Shown piece by piece: positions 55,386 to 64,000 of a DNA stretch of 64,000 bases. The translations under genes and the position numbers were made by a program. A model generated the notes under the pieces. The model was not told the origin of the DNA, made no database searches, and saw only the letters and a list, made by a program, of their open reading frames with translations. Position 1 is the first letter of the stretch. The number at the start of each line of letters is the position of its first letter. Source of the DNA: Ascarosepion bandense (Eukaryota > Mollusca > Cephalopoda > Sepiida > Sepiidae); NCBI GenBank assembly GCA_037127315.1, contig JBBBDQ010000421.1:310001-374000 (forward strand), read 5' to 3'.

Positions 55386-56837
55386 ATGCGATACATAAAA
55401 CTAAACATCTGTTCGCATATATATACAAAAAAAAAACACACTTAGCTGCAAATAGAAATGTTCCTTCTATTTAAAAAAATCACATCTTCGTTGTGTTTCT
55501 ACGCAAGATATGTGGTTCTCTGCACATCGTCAGTCCTTAACTACTTTATTCGATTGCCGGTGTATTTGAGAAATCAGATTAGGATTTCCTTCAGCGTGAC
55601 TGAATGTCCGCGACCAAAAGTATAGACAGCCTCCCCATTACACATGGCACGAATTCATTTCCGCTAGAACGGAATAATCTAATCCCAAATTCTCTAATCT
55701 CTGCATTTCCTTACTGAGGGAATATTTGATTGATTGATTGATGAGCTTGTACTCAGCTATCTCTCTTTCTCTCTCTTAACGCCCTTACACACTCTAATAC
55801 ACATGCGCATATTTGCTGCTACGATTACCTACAGTAGCAGTAGTAACAGTGTTATTTCTTAGATGTCCCACCACAATGGAGAAGGCGTCATTGACACAGT
55901 GTTCACAAAATCACCAAAAGACTAAATACGACAATCCCCGGTGTTCCATGTTTAACTTCCGTAAACGTAAATGTCACGAACTTGGAGGTTAACATCAAGA
56001 AATTCGCAGTCGTTAGATGGTTTTGTTGACTAAGGAACATTAAATACTCTTGTAAAGATAATTTGCAAACTGATAGTTGCTTTTCTCATCACTACAACGT
56101 TGTGAGTCAGGAAATATATTTTGAAAGAATTTATTGCTGAAGACTTTTAGAAAAATAAACGTTTAGTCTGAACTCAGCGACATTTGTTTGCATTTTTAAG
56201 TAATTTGAAATCACATTTTATTCGAATAGAAAAAAGGATTGTGCTAATAAATTGAATAATATGCATATTTGAGATGAAAAACATTCCCCTTTCTTTTTTC
56301 GACCTCGCTCTAGAGAATAGAACCCCCAAGTCTGCATTACAATTAATTGTGAACTCACATTCAGGTCAGGATTTCCTTTAGTCTATCCGGATTGACATAA
56401 ACCTGATGAAGGCCTGAGAGCACAATAGTCAAAACGCTGCGATAACAACACCAAGAATGAGGACAATAGTACACCTGTAAATAGAGAAACAAATGTTTCT
56501 TTACATATTACAAGGATCCTTTTTGAGATTTACAAATGATTTCAAGAAATAAATTTATTGAAACTCGCGGATATTTTTATTCAAATTATTTTCTTATTTT
56601 CTAAGGTATCTTTCCCAAAGAAACCTATATTATACTCCAACAAAACATATAAGATAATCCTACTTAATTCGCCGTTACTACTGTATTGTGCTTGAATACC
56701 GTGCCATGTTTGTTCGCTAATATTTAGCAAGCATTTTATAATTAGTCATGTAGATTTCTGAATACGTCTATCAAGTAACTACAAGTTTTGATTTTAATTA
56801 TAACAACTGTGTAAATTGCAAGCACATAAACTTATTT
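55386..56837. other. No gene recognised
   Basis: Unassigned. 56401-56446 contains CCTGATGAAGGCCTGAGAGC and CAAAACG (see findings). Confidence 0.5.
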
Positions 56838-57395
56838 TAAAAAAGGACGGAAAGTGCGACATGGAGATCCGAAGGGGCATTGGCATGGCCAATGATGCAT
56901 TTCAGAAGCTGAGGAGTGTTACGAGACAGAAACATTTCACTCGAAACAAAGAAGAGAGTACTGGATTGTTATGCGATGTCTGTCCTTCAATATAGCAGAG
57001 AATGCTGGGCAATTTCATCAAAGATGAGGGAACGACTTGAAGTAAGCGAAATTTGGTTCTACGGAATGCTGAGGATACCATGGACTGAGCACGCGAGCAA
57101 TGAGGACGTTTTGGAGAGCATGGTCACTAAAAGGAAGCTGATACTTAACATCAGGAAAAGACAGCTGATGTTTTTGCGACATGTTATGAGGAAAGAGGGC
57201 TTGCAGAACTTGATGCTCACAGAACGGATAGAGCGAGACAGGGACAAGGAAAAGCAGCGCACAACACACTTGATGGACAGTTGGATGGTTCAACAAGGAT
57301 TGAGTGGAATAACAGGAAGGATATTAAGAGCAAGAAAAGGTAGAAGGAAGTGGCCTAGAATCTGACGAGGCACGGCACATAGAAGAAGAAGAGTC
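56838..57395 (+). pseudogene. RTE-like LINE, C-terminal ORF2 fragment and 3' end
   Basis: After a short out-of-frame start (KDGKCDMEIRR, IGMANDAFQKL), an open frame at 56916-57365 reads ISLETKKRVLDCYAMSVLQY, SRECWAISSKMRERLEVSEI, WFYGMLRIPWTEHASNEDVL, KRKLILNIRKRQLMFLRHVM, RKEGLQNLMLTERIERDR and a stop. A short (GAA)n tail at 57383-57392 ends it. Best RTE-like copy in the window and a good reference for 37510 and 3560. 5'-truncated. Confidence 0.85.
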
Positions 57396-57429
57396 TTTAT
57401 AATAATTGCAATAGATATATAGATGATGA

Positions 57430-57437
57430 TCAAAATG

Positions 57438-57484
<47 letters not shown>

Positions 57485-57494
57485 GAACAGACTG

Positions 57495-57561
<67 letters not shown>

Positions 57562-57571
57562 GAACAGACTG

Positions 57572-57626
<55 letters not shown>

Positions 57627-57636
57627 GAACAGACTG

Positions 57637-57691
<55 letters not shown>

Positions 57692-57701
57692 GAACAGACT
57701 G

Positions 57702-57747
<46 letters not shown>

Positions 57748-57760
57748 GAACACGTTGATT

Positions 57761-57805
<45 letters not shown>

Positions 57806-57811
57806 GAACAC

Positions 57812-57858
<47 letters not shown>
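57430..57858. repeat. (GATA)n array with the same interruptions as the 33-kb array
   Basis: About 430 bp of GATA/TAGA units broken by AATGAACAGACTGAGATAGA four times and AAGAACACGTTGATTGATA once. Phrase spacing is about 60-70 bp. Tyr-Leu-Ser-Ile frames on the minus strand are artefacts. Confidence 0.97.
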
Positions 57859-57860
<2 letters not shown>

Positions 57861-58635
57861 GATCAGAATGAGATTTCAATCAGCATCTTCTTCATTTTGT
57901 AATATCTCAAATCTTATCTGTTGTGGTAAACCTCGGTACCCAAATAAAAGGAAAAAGAATTGAAAGCGCGGCTAAAAGAAGCAATGTGGCTTGCCGCCGA
58001 CAGGTACTTAACTAAACAATGAGCCAATGTCAAATGAACAAAGCCATCTCTTATAAACTTCAGTTTGGTGTTATTGCCTTTTTAACCTTCTCTTTTGAAT
58101 CTCTTTTTAAAGGAGAACAATCGGGCGACTGTTTAAAACTCAGCCATCCGGGTTGTTGTTTGCTTTTTATTTGTTTATTTATTATTTCATCTGACCGTCA
58201 ACCAACGCCCATGTCTCACTATAAGATATCTTGCAAAAATCTCTTCCGTTGTGTATTATCACTATGAAAATGATCATGAACGAGAAAGGTTTCGGGGGGA
58301 AAAAACTTAGAAAAACGAATTTTGTCATCTTTCGATAAATATATTTAATTCCGTAATACATTTTGACTAAAGACAGATGTAAAAAATGAAGTTGACAGCA
58401 CGTAAGAATCTTATGTGTGTAGCCTAATCTAACCGGGGTGGGGAGTAGAAGTGTCCATTGAGTCAGAGTCAAATGCATTCATAATGGATTGTTTACAGTA
58501 TTCGAATCTATCGTGAGGCTTCAACAATAAAATGTTGGAAAACAAATAATAAAAAGAAGACGGGGTTGGAATTACGAGAATGACGTATTTTTCAAAGCTT
58601 CGGAAAATGTAAGGTTTTTTTTTTTGTTCCTTCTT
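57859..58635. other. No gene recognised
   Basis: Unassigned. Frames of 82 and 98 codons show no family blocks. Confidence 0.45.
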
Positions 58636-58713
58636 AATAATAGTAAAAATAACAAAATTTCATACGTACATTTTTAAACGTACATATGAAATTTTGTTAT
58701 TTTTACTATTATT
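58636..58713. repeat. Near-perfect hairpin, 33-bp arms
   Basis: Left arm 58636-58668 (AATAATAGTAAAAATAACAA onward) and right arm 58681-58713 are reverse complements with one mismatch, around a 12-base loop. Short enough to be a tiny MITE, a foldback or an RNA hairpin. Confidence 0.9.
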
Positions 58714-59001
58714 TTAATGCAAATATGAGTTTTTCTCATTATTATTAATTAAATTAGCTGTTTCTATTTTATTGATCCTGATTGATTAATCAACTAGTCT
58801 TCTTAGTATTATTCATATATTCCTCAGAAATTAGTTGTAAATATTTCGAAAGATTTTTTTCTAAGAAAACCTACGATATTTTTTCATAGAAAACCTACGA
58901 TATTAGTTGTAGATAACGTTATGTATTTCTGACGAGTTCAATGTATAAATAATTGAATATACAAATGGACAGACAAATGAATGAACAAATGAATAAGGTT
59001 A

Positions 59002-59002
<1 letters not shown>

Positions 59003-59056
<54 letters not shown>
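59003..59056. repeat. (TA)n microsatellite
   Basis: Pure TA tract. Confidence 0.95.
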
Positions 59057-59061
<5 letters not shown>

Positions 59062-59686
59062 ATGCAAACAAATAAGTTATCAATAATCTTGAATTTTCGT
59101 GTTTTATTTTTCAAATATACTCCGATGAATGATACTACTGTTTTCCTTAAATAAAAGAACAAATAAAATATTAGTTATTTTTCTATGTTTTGTTTTTTCT
59201 TACTGTCTTAAAAAATAGTAATCATTATTATTTTTTATTATTATATCATTTCACAGCAATGATAAACTTTATAAGCCGAATTTTAGCTTTTTTCCATTAT
59301 TTTCTTTTTTGATAATTAATTTCATTAAAAGGACTAATGATGTTAGCAATAACAACTGTATTCTTTAATTGATTAACAACTTATCTAATTAACAATGTCA
59401 GTAGTAACAACAGTAAAAAAAGGAGGAAAAAATGAAATCAATCTCTTTTTTTTATTTATATCATGATCCTCTAGTATAATAATGTTTTGTTTCGTTAAAT
59501 AGCTTCTTGTATTAATGTCATTTTCCAACGTCTTTTGTTTTGAATTCCAGTCGTGTCTGTTTCAACCCAACAAGTAAAACAAAAATACCGAACAACAACC
59601 TAAAACTCAAGGTATTAATCGGGCTGAGGAATGAATGACTACTTCTTTATGAGGTCGCAAACAATCCCCGACACGCTTCGGAAAAT
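59057..59686. other. No gene recognised
   Basis: AT-rich, unassigned. May include the 5' UTR of the LINE remnant that follows. Confidence 0.4.
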
Positions 59687-60370
59687 ATGAGAACTAAAAG
59701 TCAAACTAATATGGATCTTTCAATGGATAAACAGAGAGTCCGTCCCACAGGACATAACCTATCTGACGTAAAAGAATCTGCCATATTAACAAACTCCTAC
59801 ACAAATAATGAATCTTCAGACGCTCATAATCAGGATAATTCTACTGATGGCCCTGCAAATTCTCCGACTAGATCTACAATCATTCATTTAAAGAACGAAA
59901 AGATAAAATGGTCACTCTACAAACTCACTATGACCGCATTCTATGAAACATTGCACAAACCCCAGAAAAAGATCACTTGTCAAACATATGATATTTGGTG
60001 AGAAAAGGTTGGAAAAACAACTGGAAAGTACATTGATGAAAATAAATTAGTCACTCTAAGAAGGTGCTGAAATTAAAGAAATATATATAACTGCAATCAG
60101 AATAGGTGAAGCAACAGAACATGAAAGAAAACCAGAAATGGACATAAAAAGTACTAACACCAAACAAACCACAGTATATAATGAAGAAACTGAGATACAC
60201 ACCAATTACTGTGTAGATAATGTTGAAAGTTTAGAAGAGTTAGAAAGGCGGGATTTCAGTCAACCACAAGCTGAGAATAAAACGAATCAAATGTACATTT
60301 TACGGAAAGTAAGAATAGTATACAAGAAGCCAAGAAGTAAATGCATTCACGGGAAAGGTTTTGGTTGTAG
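59687..60370 (+). pseudogene. Possible N-terminal region of the Dong/R4-like LINE
   Basis: The open frame 59687-60001 is Ser/Asn/Thr-rich, then IKWSLYKLTMTAFYETL, KITCQTYDIW, a stop, and (next codons) EKVGKTTGKYIDENKLVTLR. A second frame, 60138-60374, is Glu/Asn-rich. From memory of related RLE-type LINE proteins, the WREK...YIDENKL region precedes the RT by several hundred residues. It lies upstream of copy F in the right orientation and order, but two foreign segments intervene. Family call is tentative. Confidence 0.4.
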
Positions 60371-61140
60371 ATAGTCCACATACCTGTATTATCAATTTAT
60401 GGATTGAAAAAAGAATTACCACGCATACAACGAACAGATTACAGCGCTGGCTTTCCAACGTATTAAATTACAATTTGAAGATAAAATACAAACCGTCCAA
60501 ACCGTCCAAAAAATTAGGACATATGGTGTAACAATATTGATGACAAACATACACAACTATTTCAGGACGCAGTAATTCCATAATTAAATAGCTATATAGA
60601 AACTGAAAATATATTATGCAAAGTAGTACCCAAATCGCCAGTTAACCTGGAAGAAATGAAAGAAAAACAAAAGAAAATATATTTATTGAGGCAAAAACGA
60701 TTAAGGAAAGTAAGAATGCTATAAGATTTTAGAATGTAATCTAGATTTGAAAGGTATTGACTGTAAGACGGAGTAGTGATATTTACGCTATGATTAGTAA
60801 TAACTAGCATATTACAAAAGCCGGCATTTTATGAATTTCATGGTGGATATCCGGCAATTTCAGGAATTAAATCTCTCATGGAAAGCTTTATATACTGGAC
60901 CAAAATAGATCAAGTCATTGAAAAAATTGTAAATATGAAAAACCTGGTGAGGCTGTGATCTGGCATTAAAAATTACCTTTCAAGCAATTAAATGTTGCCC
61001 AAAGAGAGGTACTCCATGGTTACGACTTCGCATGGAAAGCTTTATATACTGGACCAAAATTGATCAAGTCATTGAAAAAACTGTAAATATGAAAAACCTG
61101 GCGTATAAGTTAGAAACAAAATATTGAAATGGAAAGAACG
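60371..61140 (+). pseudogene. Second Ty3/Gypsy relic: RNase H to integrase
   Basis: TTNRLQRWLSNVLNYNLKIK then YKPSK (60430-60500) matches the end of Gypsy RNase H. PVNLEEMKEKQKK (about 60640) lies in the linker. HGGYPAISGIKSLMESFIYW then TKIDQVIEKIVNMKNL (60845-60945) matches the integrase zinc-binding region, as in the element at 49190-49290. The block from GGAAAGCTTTATATACTGGA recurs at 61035-61105, a local duplication. No LTRs were seen. Confidence 0.7.
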
Positions 61141-61229
61141 ATAGCAATTCCTAAAATGACAACCAGCAAAGCATAACCTCAAAACTTTTAAACTCTAAAA
61201 TGCAGCACTTACATTAATTCTGGATAAAG

Positions 61230-61560
61230 TAGACCAACATATATATATATATGTCAACAATAGCAGCAACTAAAAAATTACACATCAAAGTAAAAATAGG
61301 CAATCTCGCAGAAATGAAGATCCGCGTTAAAAAAGCAAAATAGAAAAATATATTGATCAACTTAGAAGTAGATTATCAGTACTGGATGAACAAATGTCAG
61401 GACTAGAAAAGAGGGAAAAGTGGAAACAAAATACAAAATTAGGAATGAAAATGAACTCCTATCTGCTAAAGAAAAATAAAGCAAACAATACAACTGAAGA
61501 CTAAGAGAACCAAACTCTATGAAAAAAAAGACTAAGATTCAACAGTCAGAAAAAGATTTT
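61230..61560 (+). pseudogene. Dong/R4-like LINE, pre-RT linker fragment
   Basis: Decayed Lys/Glu-rich coiled-coil-like sequence with a LRSRLSVLDEQMSGLEKREK run and KYKIRNENELLSAKEK. This kind of basic linker lies between the N-terminal part and the RT domain in related LINEs. Several stops. Confidence 0.5.
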
Positions 61561-61721
61561 TTTTTTTACTTCAGCACGGGGTCCGTCCTTTTTCTTATTT
61601 GTCAAAATTAGATTTCACACTGGATTGTGAAATTTGTAAACAGGGAAAAGAAAAGAGTTACTTTTAATTCCGTATTCATCACAGTTTCAATAATAATAAA
61701 GATGAGAAACTTAGTTCGAAC

Positions 61722-61724
61722 GTA

Positions 61725-61768
<44 letters not shown>
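61722..61768. repeat. (AAT)n microsatellite at LINE boundary
   Basis: About sixteen AAT units directly before the coding sequence of copy F. Confidence 0.95.
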
Positions 61769-64000
61769 GGAAAAGATATGGGCTTGCCCTAAAGAACTTA
61801 GCAAGGAAGTACATTGGATTACGCAGGAGATAGAACGAATGAAAAATAAACCCGAACAGACATGGTCTGGAATTACAGAAGATGATGTTAACTTTGCACT
61901 AAAAAAAGCACACAATTGGAAATTCCCAGGTATAGATAAAATTCCTAACTTTTGGCTATATTATTTAAATGCAGCACATAAAAAAATAGCCAAAGAACGT
62001 CAAGAAATGGTTGACGATCCCACTAAAATTCCTGCATGGATGACCAAAGGAATTACATTTCTTCTACACAAGAATGGTGACACAAACAACCCGAAAAACT
62101 ACAGACCAATTACATGTCTTCCGACAACATATAAACTACTAACATCTATTTTAACAAAACAGACATATTTATTCTTAGAAAGAAATGACATGATACCGCT
62201 TGAACAAAAAGGGTGCAAACGTGGCTGTTATGGTTGTAAAGACCAATTGCTAATTAACAAAATGATCCTGGAAAACTGCTACAGTACAAAGAAAAATCTT
62301 AGTACTGCCTGGATAGACTACCGAAAGGCATTCGATAGTGTGCCACATTAATGGATTTTAAAGACTTTAAATATATACAAGATATCGCCCGTCATCATCA
62401 ATTTCATCAAACAGTGCATGTCTATATGGAAAACAACCCTTTACCTCAATCATATAAATGGAACCTATAAGTCTGATGAAATAAACATCAAAAGAGGGAT
62501 ATTTCAAGGTGATTCTTTATCTCCCTTACTATTCTGCATATCATTAATAGCACTAACCAGTCAACTTAATAAGACAGAATGTGGTTATAAAATAGGCTAA
62601 AAGAAAATAAGCCATCTATTTTACATGGATGACTTAAAGTTATATGCTAAGAATGATAATGAGCTGGAAGGTCTTCTGCAAACTGTAAAATGCTTCAGCG
62701 AAGACATTGGAATGAAATTTAATTTGAATAAATGTGCTAAAGCTACAGTTTTACGTGGATCAATACAAGAAACATCCTCAATTAGCCTAGACCCTGCTGT
62801 AACAATAAAAGAATTGAAACCAGAAGAAGCTTATAAATACCTAGGTGTAAATGAGAGCGAAAACATTCACCATAAAAAAATGAAAGAAATAGTGCGTAAA
62901 GAGTACTATAGAAGGCTACGAATGATATTAAAAACTGAATTAAATTCACAGAACAGAGTTATGGCCATTAATAGCCTTGCAATCCCAGTTGTCCAATATA
63001 GCTTCAACATCTTAAACTGGACTCTAAACGACATCAGGCGAATGGATGCTAAAACAAGAAAGCTTCTTTCTAAGCATAAGATGCATCATCCAAAGGCTGA
63101 TGTAGACCGTCTATACATACCCCGTAAAGAAGGTGGAAGGGGTCTTATTCAGCTGGAATTGTCATGCAAGACAACAACTATTGGCTTACTAACATACATA
63201 GAAACAACAAAGGATTGGATGATACAATTAGTAAGGCAACATGAAGAAATAAAAGAAAAAATATTCAATAATAAAAGAAGGCAGTAAATACAAACAAGAT
63301 TTGCAGTTAGTAGATTCTGTAGAAAAGCAAAACAGAAGCCAAGAACCAACTATTGCGGCAAAAAATATGAAACTGAAAGCCAAAGATAAAGCTCTTGAAA
63401 AGATGAAACAGCGCTGGCAAGACAAACCTCTGCATGGCCAATATCCAGTCCGTGCCAATAAATCCAATGTTGACAAAGTTAATACTCATCGATGGTTACG
63501 TGCATCTGGATTAAAGTCTGAAACTGAAGGATTTATACTTGCAGCACAAGACCAATGTCTTTTCACGAGAAACTTTCAGGCAAATATTATGCATAATAAT
63601 ATGGATCCAAAATGCAGGTTTTGTGATAAACACCAAGAAACAATAGACCACCTAATCTCAGGCTGTTCTGTGCTTGCCCCAAACGAATATAAAAATCGCC
63701 ACGATAGAGTTGGGCAATATTTACATTGGGCAATGTGCAAACATTATGGAAAAGCTGTAAACAAACACTGGTATGAACATCATCCAGCACCGGTTACAGA
63801 AATAGAAGATGTAACCATTCTATGGGATTACATCATCTACACAGACAGAAAAATTGAAGCAAACAGGCCAGACATTATTGTTAAAACCAGAAGGAGAAAA
63901 CTTGTCTATTAATTGATATGGCTTGTCCAGCGGATTGTAACATAGCAATCAAGGAATTTGAAAAACTGTCAAAATATAAAGACCTGGAAATTGAAATAGA
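61769..64000 (+). pseudogene. Dong/R4-like LINE, longest copy (copy F): RT, zinc knuckle, endonuclease; runs off window
   Basis: Starts right after (AAT)n. RT: NFALKKAHNWKFPGIDKIPN, NPKNYRPITCLPTTYKLLTS, EQKGCKRGCYGCKDQLLINK, WIDYRKAFDSVPH, a stop at 62349, then IKRGIFQGDSLSPLLFC, a stop at 62598, and the catalytic FYMDD box at 62619-62633. The thumb frame is open to 63287. A frameshift there moves to 63301-63912, which has the CCHC knuckle (63613-63666) and RPD (63865-63873). A one-base deletion in an A-run (compare copy C) gives an early stop at 63910. Few lesions, so relatively young. The endonuclease end and 3' UTR lie outside the window. Confidence 0.9.

Overview
The window looks like intergenic or deep intronic DNA of a large, repeat-rich, AT-rich animal genome. 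A mollusc, most likely a cephalopod such as an octopus, fits best: there are many tRNA-derived SINEs, long (TA)n, (TG)n, (GATA)n and (AAT)n tracts, Tc1/mariner relics, Jockey/CR1-like and RTE-like LINEs, a Ty3/Gypsy element, and LINEs with a restriction-enzyme-like endonuclease. The species call is inference from repeat content. No complete host gene was found. The one plausible host piece is a candidate internal exon at 26104-26226.

Layout. 1-9 kb: a LINE fragment (225-675) cut by a SINE, other SINE copies, a 205-bp direct repeat and a mariner relic. 9-18 kb: microsatellites, a second SINE family (SINE-B), a tandem duplication and an RTE-like reverse transcriptase relic. 18-24 kb: three Jockey/CR1-like LINE 3' ends and a clear mariner-type MITE (19895-20213). 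24-27 kb: mostly unique sequence holding the exon candidate. 27-32 kb: a SINE, a 176-bp tandem repeat with an inverted partner, a long foldback and a SINE-B pair. 32-35 kb: a LINE end, a 1.2-kb (GATA)n array and a 150-bp minisatellite. 35-42 kb: LINE, RTE and three kinds of mariner relic.

43-53 kb is the most structured part. Copies of a Dong/R4-like LINE (reverse transcriptase, CCHC zinc knuckle and PD-(D/E)XK-type endonuclease) lie head to tail on the minus strand, with (AAT)n or AT-rich tracts at their junctions. Between the two arrays sits a degenerate but full-order Ty3/Gypsy element (44986-50248): LTR, primer-binding site, gag, protease, RT, RNase H, integrase, partial LTR. Two SINEs have inserted into it. 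A 5S-rRNA-like sequence joined to a SINE follows at 52.7 kb. 53-64 kb: a split SINE, an RTE end, a second (GATA)n array, a perfect-looking hairpin, a second Gypsy relic and the best-preserved Dong/R4-like copy, which runs off the window end.

How it works together: the window is a record of nested insertions. The non-autonomous SINEs and MITE presumably depended on enzymes from LINEs and mariners like those seen here. Every mobile-element coding region examined carries stops, frameshifts or lost catalytic residues, so none seen here is expected to be active.
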